Origin: Erythrocercus mccallii
Lineage: Eukaryota > Chordata > Aves > Passeriformes > Dicruridae
NCBI GenBank assembly: GCA_013397435.1
Contig: VZRG01000869.1
Location: 62,001-126,000, forward strand
Direction: 5' to 3'
DNA length: 64,000 nucleotides
This document shows, one piece after another, positions 11,501 to 22,900 of the stretch. Every line of letters begins with the position of its first letter. The stretch's first letter is position 1. Position numbers and translations under genes: made by a program. Below the pieces are notes generated by a model, which saw only the letters and a list, made by a program, of their open reading frames with translations, was not told the DNA's origin and made no database searches.

Positions 11501-13717
11501 CATCAGGTGGTATAGACTGGCCCAGAGTGATGACATGCCCTTGGAAACCTCTCATCACCCTCCAGCATGACAACCAGGTAAAGCCAGGAAAACATATCAG
11601 GAATGCTAAGGAAAGCAATAGATGTGAAAATTTAAGAGGAAAAACATGGCTGCAGCCCCCTGAAAAGCTCAGCAGGGCCTATTGGCCCACTCTGATTTTT
11701 GTTTGCCTCTACTTTCCTGTAGCCTCTCAAGAAGCCTGGCCTGACTGAGAACTGTGTGCACCATGTTTCTCATCACACCCTGGCAGTCATGGGCTTCTGC
11801 AGACCCCACAGCTGAGGTCCCAGTTGGTGGGTTCTGTAAAACCCCTTTCAAAAGGATTTCAGGTCCAGTCCTGTGAGAAAACACAGGGCTGGAGGGAAAA
11901 ACATGTAGCACTTGTGTCTTCTGGTATGTGTGTGAGTCAAACTGCATCCAAGAGTCTGGGACAGTGCTGGAAACAGTCCTTTTCTCCAGCTGATAATCCT
12001 TCCTGGAGACCCACCACATTCCTGCTGAAGGTTTCTCTGCTCTCCTGTCTGATGGAAGCTGTCATATAGATGGGGGATGTCTCGTTATCCCATCATTGCA
12101 CAGGCATCCTCGGGATCTTTGCTGGAGACCTGTGAGATGGGACAGGTCATACTCCAACCACTCTTCATGGACAGGGATCCTGACTCACTGGAAGGTGGAA
12201 TGACTCGTTTTAGACTGTGGCTCTTACCTGCAGGTGGTTGTGCTGTGACCTCCAGCTGGGACATAGTGAGGCAGGTTTGGTTGAAGCTGGCTGGGTGTGC
12301 TGGCAGTGGCAGTGTGGTGTGGCTGGAGCATCCAGCTGTTCTGCCACTGCCTCAGCTGGCTTTTGCAGCCTGTGTGGAGCTCAGCTTTGCAGCTGCAGTG
12401 GCTGAGTCAAGATCAGCACCTGTGTTTCTATTTCTTTTGGCTGTCCCATGGGACACTTGTGGTTTTGCCTACTGGAAGGCACCCCAGAGTTTGGGCACTG
12501 GGTAGGGATTTGGTGATGCAGTGAAAATTTGGTTTGGCTCTGGACTCCCTGTCCCGAGGTGGAGCTGGTGACCTGACCCTGGAGACCTGGGCCTTTTTGT
12601 CCATAGCAGGGATAATATTTCTATGGAAAGGGTGGTATGGAAGTCAAAGCTAAGTGGTACCAGAGTTACTGATGAAAGACCTGCTGGTGTGGAAAGCTAC
12701 AAGAAACCCCACTGTAGTGATGTTCTCCCCTCTGTTGTTACAGTCCAGGAGATGGAAATGTCAGTCAAAACAGAGCCTGCTGAAGGTGAACCAGTCTCTT
12801 TGGGGATTGCAGAAGTGCATCCTAAAGACATGTCCTCACAGTTGCCTGCATCCCTCACCAGTGTCTGTGCTTGGCTGAGGAAATAGCTCATGGTCGTGTT
12901 GAAATGTGTTTGGTTGGGTGACAGCCCAGGTGCGGAGCTCTGGGTGCTGTTTCATTTCCTGTGCATCATAAGCCTCATCTCTTGAGTGCTTTCTCAAGAA
13001 GTTTTCTCGTTTCCCACACCAAACCTCCTCCCTTGTTGACTCTTCATAGGATGGTTTCTACACTTGGATTTTGTCTTACTTCTTCCTCTTTGTCTCTTGA
13101 GGGTTTCATGCCTGTTAGGTTCACTGGAGACCTCTGAGAAGGGATGGATCCTTCTCTCATTTTTTCTTCCCTGCAGACTGCATCTCTTGATAAAAGACCT
13201 TTCCCCCTATTGTCTTGTGCTGAATGACCAGGAGTGTGTCCCTGCTTCAAGTCCATTTTCTTGGCTTACCCTGAATATGCTCAGAATTTGCTACTAGGAT
13301 TTGCAGTTCCTGACACCCACATCTTTCCTCAAGCATCATGTGTGGAACAGACTATCACCACCACTTTGAGACTTGTTTCCCTGGTGGTGGGCTTCAGGTG
13401 CAAATCCCAAATTTAAGTTTTCCTTCCCAGCCTCTCACCACTTTCCCATTGCTCTGATCAGCCAAGGCTGGTGGGAATCTGCCATTCCAAGCAGGATGCT
13501 GGGATGGGGGCAGGCAGCAAGGTCCTCTGCCGTCAGTGCTGTGTGGCTTGGTGACTTGGCTTGGACAGTGCAAGAGAAAGCATTTCCTGTTGTCCAGCAA
13601 GTGCCATACTGTATCCAAGGATCTCTGCAGGGGGCAGAGATGCCGAGGTGGTTGTGGGGGAAGGCAGCTGCTGTGGTCTCCTACAGCAGATACCTTTCCT
13701 TTTGGCTCGGCAGGCAG
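5540..13717. other. Intergenic, no gene seen (8.2 kb)
   Basis: No coding exon, RNA gene or CpG island is visible in this stretch. A short CR1 3'-end remnant at 11064-11122 is the only repeat I can name. The frames here are all under about 160 codons, overlap each other on both strands and lack domain motifs. Some segments may be enhancers, but nothing in the sequence alone shows it. Confidence 0.6.
11064..11122 (+). repeat. CR1 LINE 3'-end remnant
   Basis: The pattern GAGCTGGGGTTGGGGCCAGA, then GGAGGCCCCTTCCAAGGTTA and a final CTCTGATGAGG follows the CR1 3'UTR layout (GGTTGGACCAGATGATCTC, AGGTCCCTTCCAACC, TTCTGTGA) with many substitutions. It is only about 60 bp long, so chance similarity cannot be excluded. 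Confidence 0.45.
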
Positions 13718-13723
13718 CACGTG

Positions 13724-14265
13724 TGGGGCAAGCCCGGGCTTGTCCCCCCAGGCCCCGTGCGGAGGAAACCCGGGTCTCCAAGGGCTCGGCCGAAGCAGAG
13801 CAAATCCTGCGTGAACCCTGAAGTGAGGCTGGACGAGTGAAGACAGGAAGCCGATTCTGAGGATGCGTCTTTGTCCAAAGTTTATTCCAGATGGCAGCAG
13901 GCTATGAACAAGGCGACCATAGAGCCTCAGAATGCCTGACTTGGCTGCGGCTGCTTTTACCCAGAGGAGGGGGCGGGAGCAGGGTCAGTGACCTACCAAC
14001 CCAGGCGGGGAGGGGAGAGACCCCAGCCAGGGGCTGAGGGACAGGCCAGGCGTCAATCACCGCTGGGGGGCGGGGCTAGCGCTGTTTCAGCCAATCCACT
14101 CGACGGGGCCCCTGGAATTTCTCCTGGGAGACCCCGTGCATTGCTTGGGATTGCCTGAGGCAGCTCTGGGGTCTGGGAGGGAGCGGAGGGGTTACAAAAT
14201 CTGGGTGTGGGGCGTCCAAGGAGAAACCATCCTGGAAACTTTAGGGTAGGCACAATGCAACACCA
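13724..14265 (-). mobile_element. Solo LTR, probably ERVK-type, minus orientation
   Basis: On the minus strand this 542-bp segment starts TGGTGTTGCATTGTGCC and ends GGGCTTGCCCCA, with TG...CA ends. It has an LTR-like order: GC boxes (GGGGCGGGGC near 14066-14075), a CCAAT-type box read as GATTGGCTG on the minus strand (14088-14096), a TATA-like GGTAAAAGC on the minus strand near 13956, an AATAAA about 70 bp further on (TTTATT on + at 13879-13884), and a GC-rich U5. A CACGTG before it (13718-13723) and a TACGTG after it (14266-14271) form a 6-bp target duplication with one mismatch; 6 bp is usual for class II (ERVK) elements. High GC content sets it apart from its surroundings. No internal region is present. 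Confidence 0.62.
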
Positions 14266-14271
14266 TACGTG

Positions 14272-17200
14272 GTGTGTTCCTGATAATGTGCGGTGTGAAG
14301 TCACCTCTCAAATCTGATCCATGGAGCTTGTGCTGATGAGATAAGCCTGTGCTGGATAGGATCTGCCCTGGTTGGTTGTGTTACACCTGCATTGCACAAA
14401 GGGGGTTGCTCAGGCAATGTTACATCTTCCTCTAATGCATTTGGGGTGACACCCGCACTTTCACCATTGCCCAGGGTGGCTCAGGGCACGAGGAGAGGCT
14501 GCTGCAATAGGCAGGGAAGGAGCCAGGAGGTGAGGTTCCTGCTGCTTAGGCTGGCCGCTGTGGAGTAGAAGGATTTCAGACAAAATCCACGCAATTTGGA
14601 CGTGCTCAACACTTCCCCTGTGCACGTGAGCTTGGCCTGCAAGCTGCCTTGGGGGCAGCTCAGTTCCCCCACCCCATGCTGTGTGGGGCTGTGCAGCTGA
14701 AGGAAGCTGGGGAGGCCGTGTCCTCCTCCAGCCACAGGGGAGGATTAGCTCCCTAAACCATGCCAAGACAATAAGCTGCAGATCAAAGGCAGATGAGGTT
14801 GGCCAAGCTGTGTGCACTTCATCTGCCCTTCATCACCCAGTGCTCCTTGGATCGTGCCTGGGGGTCTGTGGGTCATCCAGCAGTGTGGGAACAGTGCTTT
14901 GGTGGTCTCTGTGTGCAGATTGTGGGGACAGACTAGGCTGCATGGGAGGCATAATCAGGGGATTATCATAGCTCCTCTTATCTTAAATGCCATCTCTTAT
15001 CTAAATGCCCTCAGCTGTGCTTTCTGCAACAAAAGCTTACGGGTTTGAGTAGAAATGAGTTTAGCTGGTAGTTGCTTTGGTGTGGTTGGGTGAGCAGCAG
15101 ATGCCTGGCTGTGAAGGGAAGCTTTCAATAACTTGTGTTTGATGCATGATGCTTGTGGAAAGCCTCTGGGCTGGCTGACTTCAACTATTTGCTTCCTCTG
15201 GACCCCATGTTTGGAGTCTCTGTACTGCCCTGGAGAGTGAGGTTTCATGTTGTGGAGCTGAAAATGGCACTCAATATGGTGAGTGAAGGTTAGAGAGTGT
15301 GGTCCCCCAGCTTCACCCCAGTTTTCTTGAACAGAACATCTGCGCTGTTAGGAAACACTTAACTCGTGTAACCTCTTGTTGAAGGAGCTGGGTTTTACTG
15401 CAACAAGAATGTCCTCAGTCCAGGCCAGTTGCCTGCTCTTCTCAAAGCCCATCCAGGGTTTCTGCACAAGCTCATTTTGTGTGGGCTGTTTCAGAGGTCT
15501 ACGTTATTAAATCTCACAACCCAGGTTAATAAAACTCCTTCTTAGCTTCCAAGCTGAAGGAGCTGATGTCACTGGAAGCAGTGCTGAGTGTGCCATGGTT
15601 ATGTACCTTCCATCAGGAACTGAGGTGGGTCTAGAAGAAATGCTGACTGCCTCTCTTGGGGTGCTTGAGAGCTGAGGTAGAGCTGATAGCTCTTCGAAAT
15701 GTGTCCTAACTGTTGCAGGTGTTAAAGAATGTTTGAACACATGCTACACAAAAAACTTTCCCTCTGCCCAGGACCTAGGTGGGTTGTGAGCCATGCCAGG
15801 TTACACAGTCACTGGGCAAGGATGGAAAAGTACCTTGGTGGAAATAGTTACACTATTGCATTCTCTGATTAGTTGTCTTTCCTAATTTCCTGCTCCAATG
15901 TGTGGATAGAAAAACAACTGTGAATCTTTTCCCATTAAAAATGCCTTTGTTTTTGAGCAGACTCCAGATCTGATAGAAATGTTTTGGGGTGGGAGGTATT
16001 AATTGCTCTTAGCACAAACTCATTTTGCAATGCAGGTGTAAAGTGTAATGGCCACATCCATTATCAGGAACTTGGAGCCTCATTGCTCTTTTAGAGGTAA
16101 TTCTTTTTTTCTGGTTTTTTTTTTTTGATTTTTTTTTCTGTTACATAGATGCCATAGATGTTTTCGTATTCTCAGTTATGTTGTGGAGGAGGAATCAAGC
16201 AGCAATTTTCTGGTTTTCATTCATGATTAGAGACCTCTGGAGTTTTTGAGGGAAAAAAAGTGACCATTTTTTTTAATGACAAAAAGAATATTTATTGTCC
16301 TGTTTGAAATTGCTTGTTTTGTATTGCTTAGTTGTTTTTAGCCTTCCAAAGGACAAGTGGTTATGATATCCCTGCTGTTGTTGAAATAGGTTCCTCATTC
16401 GGTAGCATTGGGAAAAATTTTCCTTACTAAAGGTGGAAATTTTGGGAGTGAATTTAGCACTTGAGTGGGAGTCATTCTGCAACATCAGCAAGATGGCATT
16501 TGCTGCCAGCCACCATCTACTGACTTGCTGTGAGTGAAGTTGGGTGAAAGATTTGAGTGAACAGCAATTTTGCAAAAAAAGTCACTTCCTTTAACCCTGA
16601 GCCCATCACAGATTTAGCCTGACTTTGGTCAGGGCAGTGCTGGGATTTTTGGTGCTCTCCTGGGCTCAAAGCACTTCCTTTGGAATTGCATCCAGGTGCA
16701 ACTTCCTCTTCCTTCTAGCGAGATCTAAATCCATTTTCCCCAGTTCCTAAATCATCTTGTTTTATTCAGCATTTTTTCAGTCAGGTAAGAAGCTGCTCAG
16801 TTTGTCCTGTGTTGAAGCTATTGAAGATAGGAGAAGATAAACTCTTGAATGATCAAGGCATTAGGACATCCGAGCTAATTTCTAAGATGTCAGGAAGGGA
16901 AAAGGCTCTCTAAATCACACACCCTGGCCTAGCAAGCTGTTGCTGTGATGTTACCTGCTTGGCTAGTGATACCTGCATGCCTCCCTCTGGCCTTGGATGA
17001 CAAAATGACTCGTTGATGTTTGTGGTGTCCCATTCCAGGTGATGTGGCCCTTCACCACAAACCTTGGAAGGCAGCTGTGACTCTTGGGTTGAAGAGGAAA
17101 TCAAGGAGAATTCAGGAACTTTTGTGCCCCTGGAAAATCCTTGCAAATTTTTCCCTGGACTGAACAGCAAAGAAAAAGTGACCAAATAAATTGGAGACCT

Positions 17201-19849
17201 CCAGAGCAGAAATATCTCAGGCACAACAGCTCTTCAGAGCAACAAAACAATTGAACTGGTCTCCCTTTCCTCACACACAGACCTTCCACTTAGACTCTCC
17301 AGGGAATAGACCTGAAGTCTAATTCCAGAGATCTGGGCTGAAGGATCTGGCACTGGGCACAAGTGCAGCGAGGATGTTGTCTCCCCTTCTGGGTGTTGAG
17401 ATGTGATGATGCAGCCTTGTGTAGGTGTGAAATGTCAGCAGTGAATGTTTACCCAGGGTGCCTGATGTGACGTGCAAGGACCTGCCTGTCATTTTGGACC
17501 ATCTGTTTCTTGTTGTGGAGGTGTCTCTTGCCTTTCCTGGTGTCTTCCTCAGCCTGTTTCTTCTTTCAATCATGGTCCCTTACTGCAGGTGCTGCTCTCT
17601 CCCTCTTCCTGGTCTTCTATCCTAAGCCTGCTCTCTAGCCTTCTTCCCACCAACATCCTGGTATCAGGTTTGGGTTTGGATTTTTGTGGTGGATTTGATT
17701 CCATGAAGCAGCACCCCTTTTGTGAACTTGTTTTTCCTCATATAAGTGGTTCTTGCTGTCTCTCCCTCCCCTTGGCGTGGAAGAGACACACTCAGGCTCT
17801 GCCTGTCTGACTTGCACTTGCTCAAGCCCTGGGGACTGCAAAGCTTGTCCTGACGTGATCCTGCAGCAGTGGAGAATACCTGTAACACAGAGGAAAGAGC
17901 ATTCATTGCTGGAGTAACCAGGGAAATGGGAAATGCCTGCCTGACTGCATTAGAGCTCTTATGGTGGCTCTCCCAAAAGACTCTGCTCAGGGAAGAAGCT
18001 CCCCTGGTTGTTTTCCCTCCTTATTCAGGGCTTGTAAGCACTGTAGGAGGGTATACCTGTGCATCTGTGGGTAATTCTTACCCTGATCCCACAGCATTGG
18101 GGTGCAGGGGGAAGAGACCATGTGCACCCTGCAGCCTCATGTCAAGTGGGATGTAACTGTAGTCAGTTCTGCCTTGCTTTTGGTGCTGGGGAAGGGATCA
18201 TCCCTTTTTCTCCCACCTCTGAGACAGGAGTTTTGTTCTGCTGTGGGGATGCCTTTCTCTAACAGGAAGAGAGGAAGACCCAGGAGGAACAATGTCATTT
18301 CACTCCCAGCCCTGTGTAGTGTTGGGCACTCTCTGCCCCAGCCACCACCACAGCTTTTTGATGGGCACAGGGTGTCCTGTGCCTTGGCATCTCTCCTCTG
18401 GCCATGGCTGGTTCTTGCAATGTGGTTTCTCCTCCCTGGGCAGATGATGAATGAAGGAGAACATTTCCCAGGACATCTCTCCTGGGTAAGCCTCTATGGT
18501 GCCGTATTTATTTTGCAGGATTGATGCCTCGTGCACTTTTCTCTCTGGCTGATTCAAGCAAACACACACAAATAATTTCACTGCTTTTATCTGCCCAGAC
18601 CATTTTATCCAGACCCTGCTCAAAGCCTCCTCTTGGCATGACTCACTCCTGGGCAAGCCCTGGAGAAAATAGATGTGGTAATTCAGTTGCAGATCCCATC
18701 CTTTTCTCACAGCCCTGTGGTCATCTGGCTTTGTCAGATGTACTCCAGGTGGCTGACAGGAGAGCAAGGTGCTCCGAGCAGGAGTCTTGCATCAGCCAAG
18801 TGTCTTTTCCTGCCTCTCCTGCCTGCTCCAGCCCTCCCAGAGGGATTCTTCTAGTTGACAAGATACTTGGTCCCACAGCCAATTTGGGACACTGTCAGCT
18901 GTGACACTTCAGCTTTGGTAGAGGTGTTGGTGTAAACTGGGTTCTTGATCCATTGAGCAATTAATATGAAGTAATTCATAAAAAATGTGCACTGTCACTT
19001 TTGTTGATGTCCTGGCCTTTTCTGGTTTCTGCAAGGGTAAATTCTGTTCCCTGAAAATTTTGTTGTTTTTACAGAATGCCTTTTTTTATCATCCTGTTTT
19101 CCTTTCTCCTGTTTTGCCTTTCTATGTCCTCCTTTTTAATCCTTAAGCAAAACCTCATCATAAATTAAAATCCATATTTAAGGAAAAAAACACATAAAAT
19201 TGCAGGGGGAAGCTGGAACCCAATTTGAACAATAATAATCTTGGACTCAGAAAAGCCTCAGCTATTTTTCTTAAAGCGGCCAGTGCACTACTGGCTTGAT
19301 TTGCTGCTATAAATATTGGCCAGGTTCTTTCAATCCTTGAGAAGGTAAATGATAGGCTGTTGCCAGGTTTGGTTGGTATTACATGTCTGGGATGATGAAA
19401 GAGCCAGAGGAGGGGGCAGATGTGTGATTGTGAGTGGGGAGCTCAGCCACGGGCTAGCAGCTCAGAGTGAGTGTGCTTGATGTGGACTTTCCCTTTGCCA
19501 TGGCTCCAACACCAGCCTGGGAGATAACTCCAGCATGGCAGGATGCTGAAAGCCTTCCTGCCCACACGAAGAGGTGAACCCCGGTGGCAGGCACTGGGTG
19601 CACTCCTGACATTTCCATGGTGCTCAAGGTTGAGGGGTTTGGAGTGCTGACACTCCCCATGCAGCCCGGAGTGATGGAGCAGTTGGACATTGGTGGGCAG
19701 GTTGGTGCTGTGATGCTCTTCCGTCCTTCCTTCGCCCTTAGAGGAGCATTTTTGCTTCATCAAGTCCCACATGTGACAGCTGAAGCTTTGTCCTCTCTGT
19801 CTTAAGCGGATCAAGTTTTTATTCTTCTTTCCTTCACAATCTGCATCAT
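14272..19849. other. Intergenic, no gene seen (5.6 kb)
   Basis: I recognise no exon, RNA gene or mobile element here. Low-complexity T runs occur at about 16105-16139. Open frames reach at most 155 codons and are mutually overlapping on both strands. Confidence 0.6.
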
Positions 19850-19982
19850 CATAGAGCCATAGAATGGTTTGGGTTGGAATGGATCATTAAAGACCATTGA
19901 GTTCCAACTCCCTGCCATGGACAAGCCCGTTCACTAGATGAGCTTGGTCAAGGCCCCTGTGCAATCTGGCCTTGAACATGAC
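19850..19982 (-). repeat. CR1 LINE 3'-end fragment
   Basis: From the + strand the segment reads CATAGAATGGTTTGGGTTGG, then GTTCCAACTCCCTGCCATGG, then CTGGCCTTGAACATG, which is the reverse complement of the CR1 3' end and its untranslated region. This is the typical 5'-truncated CR1 form in birds. The CR1 sense strand is minus, with its 3' terminus at about 19850. Divergence is moderate, with several mismatches per 20 bases. Confidence 0.88.
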
Positions 19983-22900
19983 ATGCTGGTAACTCCTAAA
20001 CTCACAAGGCTCGTCTGCCTCTCATCTTTCCATGCTTACAAAGCCCTTGCTGTTGTTTAGCTCCAGGACAGCTGTCCTCCATCCTACCCCCTGGGGCAGG
20101 TTGCTGCAGGATTGAATGTGGTCCTTTTTGGCACAGCCTGAGCCTTGGATTTGGACTTGTCCCCAGCCCTGCCTAGGGCTTGAGCACACTGAAGGAGGAG
20201 ATGAGTAGAGCCTTTGTGTGTCTGACTGGAAGCATCTCCTGTTTCCAGCAGCAATTGTGAGGGATGCCAGGAGCTTAGAAGAAGAATCAGGGGCATGTGT
20301 AGACCCATCCTTCCCTGGCAGGGAGCTCTTGGCAAGCCATGGTTTCAACTCTGTTTCCCCTGGCAAAGATGGTTTCCATCATGCTTAAGAGAAGATGGCT
20401 TCTCCAGGAATTTATAGCTTCTGTTATTATCACAACTTAAGCTTGTCCTCCAGGTTCTGTGGAAATACCCCCATCACCATGGCTGCTGTTACTTTCCTGA
20501 GGGGCTGCACGTTGCAGGTTCAAGTCTGAAGAAGGTGCATTGTAGATATGCAGGGAGAAAAGCAACAGTGCATTAGGCTGGGGTATGTCCTGCTTTTCAC
20601 TGCAAGGACTTTGTCTCTTGTGGTGGCCCATGTCACACCTGCACAGGGCTGACTTGATTGGAGAAATGATTGAAGACACCAAGTTCTTGAGAACAGTTAC
20701 CTGAAGAACAAGAAACATTTGTAGATGTTTTTCCCTTGACTTCATAACGTTCCATGGAGCTAATGACAAAGCAATAGCTGCATTGCTACCACAATAAGTG
20801 TCAAGTGGTCTCCAGTGATCTCTGGTGTACTTGCCATTGGTGCTACCCTGAGGTTCCTGGTCTGAGGGGGTTTCACTACTGTTGGTTGGGGGATTTTTTA
20901 GCAAGCTGGCCAAGGGGGATTCTCCAGCAGCATTGCCTCAAGGATCCTGGCTGTGGTGCCTGCCTGTGCCTGGCTGTGCTGCAGTTGGATCCAGTAGCAT
21001 CGTGTCCATTTCCATGGCAACAGCACATGCGTGACCATAATAAAGTCAGATTACAGCTCCTTTCCTGTGTGTGCGGGCAGGAAAGGAGTTTTCTGAGGTA
21101 AGAGCTCAAATGGCTTGCAAAGGAGCATTTTGGCTGGGTAAAGGCAGACTTTCCAGTGGCTAGGGAGGCTGTTTGTACAATGCTGGAAATGCTAATGAAG
21201 ACTGAGTGATTTTTCTGGGATTTTTTTTTTGCCCTGCTAAGCAGATTTCATGCACACGTGTAGTAAGAGCTAAATTTAAAGGGTGATTGTCCAGAAAGGG
21301 CTACAGAACAGGTCTCTGAAGCCTGCTCATCCCACAGGGTAATAACATGGGCTGTGTATTTTCTTAGAAGTGGCTTTAATGGTGTGGGATCCAGTCTCAG
21401 CTTGGAGCCTGCTGCTGGGGTGGCTCTTTGTCATGGGCTGAATGCCAACAGCCAGACTGTGGGGAGAGCTCACACACAGCCCTTGAATTTAATATCTGAA
21501 GAGCAGGAGCTGGGCAGGACTCTTGGCTTGGCCAATGATGAAGACGATCTCCTCTGGAGATGTGGTGTAGTCCAAAGGGGTCTATTTGGTACCTCTAGAA
21601 GTCTTTTCCAATTGAGGCCATGATAGGACTGTTGGTAGGTCGCTGGTGTTGGTTGATGTTGCTGGGACTGTTGGTTGGTTGCTCTCCTGCATTGTCAGCA
21701 CTGTGGCTGAGTTTGCAGGGATCTGAAATGAGTTGTTCGACCCCAGCACTGCAGTTCCAGCACTTTGGTTAAAAAGACCCTTTTAAAGTGGTCAGACCTG
21801 GCTTTCCTTGCCCAGTTCAATGACAACTAGTAAAGTGAGATTCCTGGGTGGACTTAGGAGTGTAATTGCTACTTCAGGATCGAACCATACACAAGACCGA
21901 CAGGATTTAGGCACCACGTGGGTTTTGGAGGACCAGGCATCTGAGCTGTGCTGAAGTGGGAGCAGGGATGCTGGTGTGGGAAGGACACCAAGGAACCTTG
22001 CTGCATTCTGAGAATGCCAGATGTATCTTGGTGAGGTTTCTGTGGTGGCTCCTTGCTCAGTCTCATGGGGTAACATCAAAGGAGGCTGTCAGGGGAAACA
22101 AATAGAGACCAAGGTAATACCTCATCATGGGAGAGCCTTGAAAGCCCTGGCTGAGGGAAACCTGCCTAATTGGCTCCAATTGGGCTGGCAAAGCTGGCTC
22201 TTCCCAGCACAGTGTGTGGGGGGTGCTGGCCCTTCCCTGGGCTATGTGACAACTATGTGTGGATGGGGCTGTAGGACACTGCCCAGATGGCTGCTTACAA
22301 GAGAAAATAGGGCAGTGCTGGGGCGGGTATTGCAGCCAGAGGAACCTCCCAGAAGGTTCTAGGGAAGGGTTTGGTTGGGGGTTAAAAAAGGTCAGGCCCC
22401 AGGTACTGTCAAATGTCACAGAGATTCAGTACCACAAACATCCTGTGGTTTTGTGTTTCCCCTTCCCGTCCCTGCCACCACCTCTGCTGTGTCCCCCAAG
22501 ATGTGGCTGTGAGCTGAGTGTGTGTTTTGGAGGTGGCACCCGGGCAGCACCCACTGACTCACCCAGTGGGTGTGAAAACCAGGGGCTGCTTTAGCACCAG
22601 CCCTACCAGAGGGATCTCAGCAATTTCAAAGCATCCTCGCTGCTCAGCCCAACTTGGCTCTCATTCAGCAGCCTTTTGCTTGAGCACCAAATTCCTCCTC
22701 GGGAAGTGCAATATTCATGAAGGAGACACATTAATTAGCAAGCCGTCTGCTCCCTGCTTTGGCATGTGAGTAGGTGGTGTTACCTCTGGAATTAGGTTGA
22801 AATCCATTTGGTATTTAGGTGCATTTGATTTGCAAGAGCTTGTAGGCCCCGTAAAGAGCACCTCTAAAGCACATTGAGCTACATACAATCTTCATGTGAT

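Noticed and set aside
21540..21625. Possible CR1 3' remnant
   Set aside because: Only scattered similarity to the CR1 tail (TCTTTTCCAATTGAGGCCATGATAG); too weak to list.
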